DNA of 64,000 nucleotides from Onchidella celtica. Lineage: Eukaryota; Mollusca; Gastropoda; Systellommatophora; Onchidiidae. Below the pieces are notes generated by a model. That model saw nothing but the letters and a program-made list of their open reading frames with translations. It searched no databases and was not told where the DNA came from. The stretch is taken from assembly GCA_963931925.1 (NCBI GenBank), contig OZ007571.1:58491625-58555624 (forward strand), read 5' to 3'. A program made the position numbers and the translations under genes. Below are positions 42,001 through 54,000 of the stretch, piece by piece; position 1 is the first letter of the stretch, and each line of letters starts with the position of its first letter.

Positions 42001-45000
42001 GGATGGTGGCGTCACCACAATTAGTTTCAATGAGACCTCGACCACCAGCCAACTAGTTGGATCTCACTGAAACCCAATGTGGTGACGTCACCATCCAACT
42101 AGTTGGATCTCACTGAAACTCAATATTGTGACGTCACCAGCCAACTAGTTGGATCTCACTGAAACTCAATGTCGTGACGTCACCAGCCAACTAGTTGGAT
42201 CTCACTGAAACTCAATATTGTGACGTCACCAGCCAACTAGTTGGATCTCACTGAAACTCAATGTCGTGACGTCACCAGCCAACTAGTTGGATCTCACTGA
42301 AACTCAATATTGTGACGTCACCAGCCAACTAGTTGGATCTCACTGAAACTCAATGTCGTGACGTCACCAGCCAACTAGTTGGATCTCACTGAAACTCAAT
42401 GTTGTGACGCCACCATCTAACTAGCTGGCCGATCAAAATTGGCTAGTGCACGCCTTGGCTTACCCAACATCATTCGGTCAGCAAAGTTTTATGCATTCAG
42501 ATATGAAATTTGGATCAAAAGTCATCATAAACCTGAAATAGCCTATGACTGTTAATTTAATTCCAGCGACACTTTTAACAACATCAACGACAACAAAAAA
42601 GCCATTACTGCTCTTCATTAGCAGTACTGGGTGAATTGGTGTGAGCTGTAGTAGGAAAACCTGAACAACGTAGTGTTCTCCATTAATCAAAATGAACATC
42701 ATCCAACCAATAAACAGTTTTCAGATATCTGTCGAGCAAATGGCCCAGTGGCTTGAGCACTTGGCCCAAGAGTGTGAGATGTCTCGGGTTCTAATCCCGT
42801 TCGGGGAAGGAGTCCAATCCAAAAAGATTCTTGCGGGCTCATTGGTGCCTAAATGGGGCTCAGAGTGTTGTCTCTGACGCGATGTCATTGTGCTGGAAAA
42901 CGGACGTTAACCCTCAACAAAATAAAATAAAATAGAATGGATATTGTGTGAACTTTAAATTTTCTATTTCCGAACAATGACATCTTTTATTGCTTATACC
43001 ATGCTAAGACTAATTGTCTTCAAAAGCACGTAGGAATTTTGAAACCAGACACATTTATGCATTACTTTACTTTGTTCAAGTTAGAAGAGACCACTTTTTC
43101 CCATGGATTTATTCCAACTCTTGACTATTCGCTTTACTAGCCTGTCTCTTCTTTCTGTGGACTCATCACTCTCTTTGGACTGCCCACAAATTATATTTCG
43201 CAATTCACACTAATTCACACTTTTACTGTGTGATGTCCTATTCATTTGTTCCCTGTGAACACCGCAGCTATTTGGTGTGTATTGGGGTTTCATGTTACTT
43301 TTCAGCGCAACTGGACTAGTGAGGTTATATGGAGCTGTCTCCGACAGGATGTCGATGAGTGAGGGCGTTAAAAAAAAAAATAATAAAAGCGCAAGAAATT
43401 GCTCGAGTTGAAATTCTCCGGATTCAACCCGGAACCTCTTGCATCAGTGGCAAACGCCCTAATAACCGGCCCACTGATCCGGCTTCTTCAACAGTTTGTT
43501 ATTTTAATTTTAATCTACGCAATGTATGCAAAAAGAATACAGTGTGTATTATCATTTACAATTATTCCATAATGAGCAAAATCAAGGCTAGTATTACAAA
43601 TTACAAAGTACTTATCGACACCGACGGCTTTCAGAGGTGTACATGTAAGTAACTTAAAACCAGGTCGAGTACTTGTGAATGAATTCTGTTTTTCTCAACA
43701 AACAAACAAACAAAAAAACCGGTGGCTTTTCTCGCAGATATCTTGGTTTTCATGCGGCGTAACTGTTGAGTGCTTTCAGGTTTCGGAGTTGCCGTTCCTG
43801 ATTGCTTGAACGTTTTCTCTTGAACAAACAATACGGCTGAATGCAAACCATATTGCCCCTGTTTGTTCACGGGGGCATCGAAGGTTGTTATGAAACACGG
43901 GTCTCTGCTTACTACATCTACAGTGTAAGAGGCTTGATCCTCGTCCTGTGTGGTGGGGCTGTGTTGTACTCGCTGTTTTTGCTGTACATTATATAACAGG
44001 GATGGTTGAGAGGGATGTGGGTGGGGTTTGGGGGGGAAGGGGGGATTCTCGGATGTTTGACATTTGAAGTTTCTGTCACTTAGAATAGTTGGGAGGAGGA
44101 GAGAAGAGTAATGGCACAGTGAACTCCTCAGGAACAACTTGTGACAGTAAATAATTTTAAAAAACAAACTTTATGGCTCATAAATTATATGCTTGTATAC
44201 AAAATGCACGAAGACAGACAGACAGATATAAAAGAAACTACGTCAGCTTAGGGTGACTAAGGACTTTCATCTGGAAATATTGGGACAATTAAAAAAAAAA
44301 AAAATGCTTACCCCAAAAGACTATGAATCGGCTACTTAACAGTTGGTACAATTCCAAACAGGATGACGATTCAGTTGTAACCATAATCATAATGCCATTT
44401 TCCCCATGGACACTATGTATAATTATCTTCAATATCACGTGGAAATGTTCAGCTCTTACATGATAGTCTTTGCATGCATTATTTGGCTGTGTCCAAGTTA
44501 AGTATCCATGATTTTCCACAGATCTATTCCAAGCTTTGACTATCTGCTTTACTTACTTTTCTCTTCCTTTTGTGCGATCCTCAAACCCTTTGAAATTATG
44601 CAAATTCGTCTCCCGAATTCATTTATATGTGACACGACTGGAGGAGGATAAATCGCTTACGCTGGCCGCTCTAATTATTCATGTCACAGAGAAGGATGAC
44701 TCAGGGGGTGGACGTGTATGGAGCGACATGAATCACCTTGTGAGCGGTGGTGCATGGGCTCACTGTATACAGTTAACACTGACAGTTACCTGACAACGTT
44801 GTTCTATATCAGTAGATCCCTCTGTGTGTGACTATGCGTGTGCGAGTGTTTACCGATGGACTGTTGTGGAAGAGTTAAAGATGTGTTCACAGGTATGTAT
44901 AATGACGACATAATGTTTGGTAAACGTGGACAGGACATTTGGTCCGATAAGTAGCTCGGATGGAAGAGAAAGTTAGCAGGTAGGTGCGCAGGTAGGTGGA

Positions 45001-48000
45001 TAGGTAAATGGATAAGCGGACATCTGATGACTCTCAGTGCAAGAATGTTTCTATGCATCAAGACAGCAGTAAAAAGTCGGGGCTCTTACACATTAGAAAC
45101 AGTCGAACATAATATAATATGTACGTAGGTGCATGGGTAGATAAGTGGTTAATAACAGGTGTCTTGATGAATGCGCAAGTTGATAGATTGATTCATTAAT
45201 GAGAAAGCAGTATTCACGACTGGGTGTTATAAAAATGTCCGTGTAATAAATTTGCAACATTATTAGAGTAACGTCCATAATTCCACAATATCACATCAAC
45301 CATCGCAATATCACGTCTTGGCTTTTTTAAGTAAAAAGAAAACGACAGGTAGGGTGCAGACTTTGTGAAGTTCGGTATAAGAAACTGAAGAGATCAAATC
45401 AGAAACTCACAAAAAATAATAGGTTTTTCCCGGGTACATTGCCCAACACTTCCCATACCTCTTCCTTCTCTCAACTCCTATCTCCCCTTGTCCTTACCTG
45501 GTCATCAGGACAGCATTGTCATGGTTAGAGTTGAGGTCTGTGTCGTTGGCAATATTTTGATTGAGGTGGTGTTGCCACTTACAGAAACTGTCTAACGACT
45601 TGTCTGCGTGGTGGTTGATCTGAGGTAGATTGGTGCCCTGCACATAAACACATAAATAAACAAAACGCAAGAGTTAACAGAACAATATTAACATCGCCGT
45701 TAAGACCATTAGAGAGGTATACAGACCGATCACCATTCATACTGGAATATATGGGACCGATGAGCCCAAATTTAGCTCAGAATCTGTGCATGCTGTTCAC
45801 AAATGGCATCTCATCCTAACTCATCCTTTCTACCTCCGCAATTTTACAAAAGGAACAAATAAAAGAAAGGCCTATATACAGAATTTAACGAAGGTCGAAT
45901 TATCCTTGATCATTGTGCTATTATTGCAGTCAGCTGCAGTCTAAGTGGAAGATGAAAATGAAATAAAAATTAACACGAACACTTTACAATTTCTGATATT
46001 TGAATAAATTTCATGCGATGGCATCCTCTAGATTTTCGATGCTCATCATTATGGAGTGTGTAAAATCTGAAGGTTATGAAGTTGTTATTAGCTGAGTTAA
46101 AATGTTCCCCCCCCCCCAAACCTATTTAGCACCCCCCCCCCCTTCCCCGAAAAAACCAACAATAAGAAAACTAGAAGCTACTGTCTACAGGAATTAAAAA
46201 ACAACAACGAAAAACTAAGCAAGTCACATTTTATCTTTGTGCCAAGGCATGTGGAGATCCCACAGGTAGCTTGTACTTTCTTATTAAATTCTTTAATAGC
46301 TGAGCCATAATGTCGTAAAATTTCTCTTTAGTCGGCCCCGACCATGAGTTAAAAATTAAAACATACTTTCTGTCATGATTCGGATATTGTTAAAACTCAC
46401 GCAGAGAGTGAGTTGTTGTTGTTTACCAGGGCCATGAGAAATTGGCTGGTGGCCTTGAACGGTCCTCGCCAAATTATAGTTGGTGAGTAAATAAATGTAA
46501 AGTTAAACTGCTGGAGTCACGCTTGTCGGTTTTAATGTTCGTGATTAATAAGTAATGGAGTAGGGGTGAAACAAGGTGGGGACAGTTGACATTGTTAAGT
46601 ATGACTAGACAAGTTTTGCACGTTAACTGGCTGGTAGAATAGTGCAGACGTATTACTACAGTTAAAATGGTGGGAGGTTTCGACCTATGAGATAGCTGAA
46701 CTAATTGGGCCAGCGGACTAGCACGCTGGGTAGTTGGTTAGTATATAACATCGTGTAACGTTCAGATTTAGTGAATACAGACGAGAGAAGCATCGTTTCG
46801 TGAAGTATCTCCGGTTGGCCAGTACCTGAACTGTGTGGTCTGAAGACTAAGAAGTCCTTGCTAACGGACTGACTGAGCTCTAGAAAGAAAGGTCTGAGTG
46901 GGCTGACCTTTGAAAGCCCACGCTGCGCTATTTTGATGTTCGCGCCTCTCAGTAGGCGTGAGCAATGGTAATATATTTTAATTATTCAAGTATAATAGAG
47001 ATCGGAGATAGAGAGAGAACTACAGCCTCATCGGAAGAGGACCCGTCACCTTCTGACATCTAGAGAACACTACTATCATCGGAAGAGGACCCCGTCAACA
47101 GCTGCAGGTCTACCACTCTAAGACTCCACTGTTATTTATGTAATTTTTGTAGTTTATAGTTTTGTATACTGCTGATTTTTTTGTTTTTGTTTCTCCCCTA
47201 CATGTCTGGCATGTCCTCTCGTCATTGATCCTGGGACCACTACGAGGGACTGACAGCTAGCATCAGGAAAAGACAAGACCAGCGCTGTGGACCAAAGGAA
47301 AGAGCCAGTCCATTTTGCCCAGTTAAGTGAACCATCTGTATTTGTCTTCGTTTGAGGGGTTCGTCGTTCCAGCTCCCCTACTTTTGACAGGCATTATTTT
47401 TTTCTTTTCTTGTGTTAGATTAGATAGGCGGGAGGTTGGAAGGGATCGAGACTTAGCATACCTCTTTTTGCCAGACTAGCAGATCTAGATGGCGTTTAAA
47501 ACGGATAGGAGATACGCTTTGCCTTGAATAGTTCTGTAGGGACCTGTTATTCGTATAGATTGTTAGCGTTCTATCTTCCTCGTATTTTAGGAAGACGTCT
47601 CTCTTGTGCTTTTCTTACCTTTCTGTACATAGTTTCAGGTTAGTCAGGTCTGTTGTCGTTTGTTCTTTCTGTTAGTCTCGTCTTACTCTCCATGTAATTC
47701 TTTTCCATTATAGTGTTGCATTATTATATTTTGTATTCATACTTGCTATATTATTGCCTGGGATAAATCACGTGTCTAGGGCACGTTGAGAGATAATCTG
47801 GATATTAGAGTTGTTAGGCTGGTATAGCCAAGGAAGTTCATATCGTGAATATTGATTTATTCCGATTTATAGCAGAGGGAACGCTGCTAGGAGTGTACGG
47901 AAAATACACTGGGAATATTACATTGGTATCGTTAGTAACGACCAATCACGGAAGCAGTAGACTCACTGCTTGAGGATTAGGAGAAATAAGTGGAGTTAAG

Positions 48001-51000
48001 TGATCACTGAGATAGCTCAACCACTACTTGGTTGACTAAGACGTACAGTTTGTTGTTGATTTCGTTAATTTCGTTCATACTGCAGGAACGAGCACCCGCA
48101 GAGTGCAATTGATAAATTGCTTCAAGGGAGAATAAAGTTGGAGATTTTTCAGGAGCTGTCCTCGATTAGGACATTATTATATCGTATTATCGACCGATAT
48201 CATGGCCGAACTACAGAAATATTTGGAACTGGCCCAATCATTTGGCATACCGGAAGCTCAGCGTGCTTCTTGGGTAGACCAGAAACTGAAAAAAGAACGA
48301 GAAGAAAAGGCCGCGGAGAGATTACGAGAAGAAAAGGCCGCGGAGAGATTACGAGAAGAAAAGGCCGCGGAGAGATTACGAGAAGAAAAAGCCGCGGAGA
48401 TATTACGAGAAGAAAAAGCCGCGGAACGAGAAGATAGAGCCGCGGAACGCGCGGAAAAACAGGCTCAAAGAGAGTACGAGCTCGCTTTGAAACAGTTAGA
48501 AGCGAAGCAAGCCCAACCTACCGGGGCTCCGGAAGTTACTTCCAATAATAAAACGAAGCCTAAATTGCCAACCTTTAATGATAAGGTTGATCGTATTGAT
48601 TCCTACCTACACCGCTTCGAACTCCATGCCGTTTGCGCGGGATGGCAGCGTAGTGAGTACACGTCATGCCTCGCCAATCTTTTGACAGGGAGAGCGTTGG
48701 AAGTTTTCCATAGCCTCACTATTGATGACGCTAGGGACTATGACATTCTAAAGACCGCGCTATTAAAGCGTTTCCAACATACGGAAGATGGATTTCATAA
48801 GCGTTTCCGCGATTGCCAGCCGGAGGCATCTGAGAATTTCTCTACTTACGTGGACCGCCTCCGCCACCTACTCAGCCGTTGGACTGAGTTGGCCGGTGTG
48901 GAAGAGGGAAACTATAAGAAACTATATGATTTGATAATTAAAGACCAAATATATATGTCCTGCCACACGGACCTGGTGGCGCATTTTAAGGAACAAGCCC
49001 CCAAAACTACCGTCGAGATAACATCGATAGCGGAACGGTATGCTGCAGCTCACCCTAATCGATCGTTAGCTAAAGCTAAAGTAAACGAACCGTGTTACGC
49101 CGGCGCTGCTACTAAGACACCGGTACCGTCGAGACAATCAAGACAGCCCTTTCGACAGTCGCCGCAGGTTCGTCCACGGTCCGAGCCGCCGGTTAGCAGG
49201 AGGCAACCGAATCCCCATAAATTTTCTCGGGACTGGGAACCCCGATATACACGTCCTTTCCCTACCGGAGGACCGCGTAACAACTACTATCAAGCGCCCA
49301 CATTTCCTTCTTATCGAGGTACACCTCGAAGGGATGATAATCCAGTCTACTGTTATAGATGTGGCGCCGGAGGCCACATTGCGCGACAATGCAGAGTTAG
49401 ATTAGATGCGGCAAATGCATGCTCTGTAGCATTCACCGAAAACCGCGGTTACAGAACTAGGAATGCCGAAACCGTAGATAAAGTTATTCCAGTGATGTCC
49501 GCCCTCCACGAGCGAGGCGCGCTGACATTGTATGAGGGACGAGTAAACGCCATACGAGCATCCGTATTGCGAGATTCAGGCTGTACGACCGTCGGTGTAC
49601 GTGAATCCCTGGTCCGTCCTGCACAACTCCTGGATCGCGATGCGACTTGCATTACTTTTGGTGGTTCAGTTGAACATTTTCGTTTGGCGGAAATATATGT
49701 TGACACACCGTTTATAACTGGTGTTGTCACGGCCTGCGTGCTACCAAATCCGGTCGCCGACCTAATCATTGGGAATATTCCCCACTTAAAGGACGTCTCC
49801 GATTGCGAACTCGGGATTTGGGATGATAACGACATTGCGTGTGTCACGACAAGACAACAATCGCGTCGCCAGAGTGACGACACATTACGATCGCCTGTCG
49901 TCGATTTGGATGTAACCCCCGAGATTTTTCGTAACGAACAGCGCACAGATCCATCACTAAAGCCCCTCTTTGCTAAGATTGATCCGGACAACCCGGATAC
50001 ATCCAGGTTCTGCCTTAAAGACGACCTCCTATATCGCGTTTTTCGGGGAAAGCGCGAAACTATTTTGCAATTGGTCATACCGAGATCATTTCGCCGAGAC
50101 ATCACCCGCCTCGCGCACGACACGCCATTGGCGGGCCACCAAGGCAAAGCGAGAACAAAATCGAGAGTCCTGTCTCAGTTTTTTTGGCCCGGGGTTTACG
50201 GGGACATAAATAGCTATGTGTCGCGTTGCGATACATGCCAGAAAAGAACCCCCAAAGGAAAAACTTCGCGGGCGCCTATACAAGAGATGCCGCCGGTTTC
50301 CACTCCATTTCAGCGAGTTGCCGTCGACATCGTCGGGCCATTACCGAAGTCGGATAGAGGCCATCGGTTTATTCTATCAGTAATCGATTATGCCACCCGT
50401 TGGCCTGAGGCTGTCCCTTTAAAGGAAATATCGGCCGATCACGTCGCCGAGGCATTGGTGACCATATTCACACGTGTCGGATTCCCGTCCGAATTATTAT
50501 CTGATAGAGGTCCGCAATTCACCTCTGACCTTTTCAGGAAAGTATTGGAACTCACGGGCATTAGGCAGAAACTTACGTCGCCATACCATCCACAGTCCAA
50601 TGGCTGTTGCGAGCGCTGGAATGCCACCATGAAAACTATGCTGGCACGCGTTTCCGCCGATAGACCTGGTGACTGGGACCGTCGACTTCCGGCCATCTTG
50701 TTCGCATATAGGGAACTCCCAAATGCGACAACGGGTTTTTCCCCGTTTGAACTGTTATACGGTCGAAAACCACGTGGCCCGATGGCCATTTTACGCGATT
50801 TATACGCCGGTTCTGATACCGACGTTCCTGATACGCGATCCGCGTATCAGTACATAGTCGATCTCCGACATAGAATAGTTAATGCATGCGACCTGGCTCG
50901 ACAATTTGCATGCGTACGGACCAGGTCATTTATAGGATATCGCGATCAGGGTAGTCGGTTAAGAACCCTGTCAGTCGGAGATCGGGCATTGGTGCTGTTA

Positions 51001-54000
51001 CCAGAAACGAATAACAAACTACTCCTCACTTGGAAAGGCCCCTTTCTAGTTAAAAAGCGACTCTCGAGAGTTAATTATCTCATTACCATACGTGGTAACG
51101 ATAAGGTGTACCATATTAATATGTTGAAAAAGTATCTTACCGATGATCAAACTCATCACGATCATTCATGCCATGTTGTGGCCCAAGCAAACGCAGCGAT
51201 GGTCACTATCGATGACAACGACCGGGAGCCATTATCTATGACAAGATCGCTCCTATCCTTGCAAGCCACAGAGGACGCGACTTCCGTTAATATCAATCCA
51301 GAGCTGGATCAAAGTAAGACACAGGACATCATGAATCTTGTTCGGGAGTTTTCGCCAGTATTCACTGATTTGCCGGGTAAAACATCCTTAGTTCAACACG
51401 TCATCCGGTTGCACTCGGACGTACCCGTGTTTGTCAAACCCTACCCGCGCCCGCTGCAAGCGCACGACACCATACAGTCCGAGGTGGAAAAGATGCTCAG
51501 CTTAGGAGTCATTGAGCGCTCGACGAGCCCTTACTGCTCGCCGATTGTACTAGTAAAGAAAACAGACGGTTCCGTTAGATTTTGTATCGATTACAGGAAG
51601 CTTAACGCTCTAACCATTTACGATGCTGAACCTATCCCGAATCAGGAAGATCTATTTGCGCGATTGGCCGAGTCGTCCGTGTTTTCGAAAATAGATTTGG
51701 CTAAAGGCTACTGGCAAATCCCAATGGAAGAGGCCAGTAAACAGTACACAGCGTTTCAGACCCCTATGGGTCTCATGCAATGGAGATTCATGCCATTCGG
51801 TCTCGTAACGGCACCAGCGACATTTGCGAGGATGATGAACATCCTATTGCAGCAGACACCATGCGTCCTAAGCTACTTTGACGACATTTGCGCTTTCCAT
51901 ACGGATTGGAAAGGCCACTTAGAAGCACTTCGTCAAGTGCTTAGTAAACTTCGAGATGCCGGGCTTACAGCTAAGCCTAGCAAAGTCTTCCTGGGTTATA
52001 CGCAGATTAACTTTCTGGGACATACTATCGCCAAAGGCGTCCAAACACCGGACGACAGTAAGATAAGTAAGATTTTAAAACTCCAGGCTCCTCATACTAA
52101 GAAGCAGGTTCGTAGCCTGTTAGGCTTCTTAAGCTATTATCGGAAATTTGTTCCTAATTTTTCGGCCCTTACGGCCCCGTTATCCGATCTTACAAGAAAA
52201 GACAGACCCAACAAAATTACCTGGAATACGCAGTGCGCCACCGCGCTCGCGACAGTGCAGCAACTGTTCTCCAGTTCGCCGCTGCTTATACTACCGAATA
52301 TTAGGCGCACCTTCACCGTCCGAACTGACGCGTCGGACCAGGGAATTGGAGCTGTTTTGCTTCAGGAAAGAGATGGCTTATTGCGCCCTTGTATGTACGC
52401 TAGCCGGAAATTACTTCCGAGAGAGCAGAGATACGCTATTATAGAGCGAGAATGCCTGGCGATTGTATACGCCGTAGACGCGTTTTCCCGCTACCTACTT
52501 ATGACGGAATTCGTCATCGAGACAGACCATAAACCGTTGTTATTTTTAAAATCGAACCGAGCCAAGAACGCTCGTTTGACCAGATGGAGTCTGGCCCTTC
52601 AGGAATACCGCTTCATTATAAAGGCCATTCCTGGTGGAGATAATGTCCATGCCGACCTATTATCACGGTTACCTTAATCTTGTTGTATTTTAGTCTGTCA
52701 TATGTATTGGCGTTGGATACTGATTAGCACCTCATTCAGAGACCGAGGGATGGTATCACATATTGTTCACCCATTGTGAACACTTTTCACCTACCCCTGT
52801 GCTTTCCTTTGTTCCAACAGCTATTTTACTGACGTCGACCCGTATTTTGGCCACACCAGACGTTGTTGCCCAGGGTCGAGGACGAGAAGATCATGGCAGA
52901 CCAGGAGTCCAGATCCACTGATGCCATCGATGCTACTATAGTTATCTTTTCTTGAGTATTATTCATTGTATGTATGCATTCCTGATGACATTCGCACAGG
53001 ATCAGTGTTGTACTCTAAAATTTTAGAGTTATGATTGTTAATGTCTACCTATTTAGAGGTAAGATTTAATCCTCAGAGAGATATATACTTTTGGACGGAG
53101 CCTTAAGATTTTCATGAAGTTTTGTCCATCAATGATACCCGTCCTGTAGGTTTTTTTCAACTTTAGTACTAGTCTTAGTTATTACCTAGTATTCTTAGTT
53201 AAGTTAACCTTTCGAGCAATTTCTCGACTCATGCCTTCCCTTTACGATAATAATTTATATCGTTAAAATTGCAAATTTTAACTGGGGTGGGGGATGTGTC
53301 ATGATTCGGATATTGTTAAAACTCACGCAGAGAGTGAGTTGTTGTTGTTTACCAGGGCCATGAGAAATTGGCTGGTGGCCTTGAACGGTCCTCGCCAAAT
53401 TATAGTTGGTGAGTAAATAAATGTAAAGTTAAACTGCTGGAGTCACGCTTGTCGGTTTTAATGTTCGTGATTAATAAGTAATGGAGTAGGGGTGAAACAA
53501 GGTGGGGACAGTTGACATTGTTAAGTATGACTAGACAAGTTTTGCACGTTAACTGGCTGGTAGAATAGTGCAGACGTATTACTACAGTTAAAATGGTGGG
53601 AGGTTTCGACCTATGAGATAGCTGAACTAATTGGGCCAGCGGACTAGCACGCTGGGTAGTTGGTTAGTATATAACATCGTGTAACGTTCAGATTTAGTGA
53701 ATACAGACGAGAGAAGCATCGTTTCGTGAAGTATCTCCGGTTGGCCAGTACCTGAACTGTGTGGTCTGAAGACTAAGAAGTCCTTGCTAACGGACTGACT
53801 GAGCTCTAGAAAGAAAGGTCTGAGTGGGCTGACCTTTGAAAGCCCACGCTGCGCTATTTTGATGTTCGCGCCTCTCAGTAGGCGTGAGCAATGGTAATAT
53901 ATTTTAATTATTCAAGTATAATAGAGATCGGAGATAGAGAGAGAACTACAGCCTCATAGGAAGACTAAGGAAACCCCAGCTGGCACTCGACCACGAGTGT

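Larger units (their letters stand above)
40222..45497. other. ADAMTS intron between exons 6 and 5, right part: repeats only
   Basis: Apart from the listed foldback, MITE and SINE pieces, and a C14 run (41399-41412), I see no gene. Short open frames on both strands lack motifs. Confidence 0.6.

Noticed and set aside
42037-42420. CRISPR-like regular array
   Set aside because: Units are contiguous tandem copies without unique spacers, in animal DNA, inside a MITE.
43631-44167. 178-codon minus-strand frame
   Set aside because: No recognisable motif, biased composition, lies within an ADAMTS intron; likely chance.
48117-48437. 106-codon plus-strand frame with Arg-rich repeats
   Set aside because: It is an out-of-frame reading of the tandem repeat at the start of the element C gag gene.
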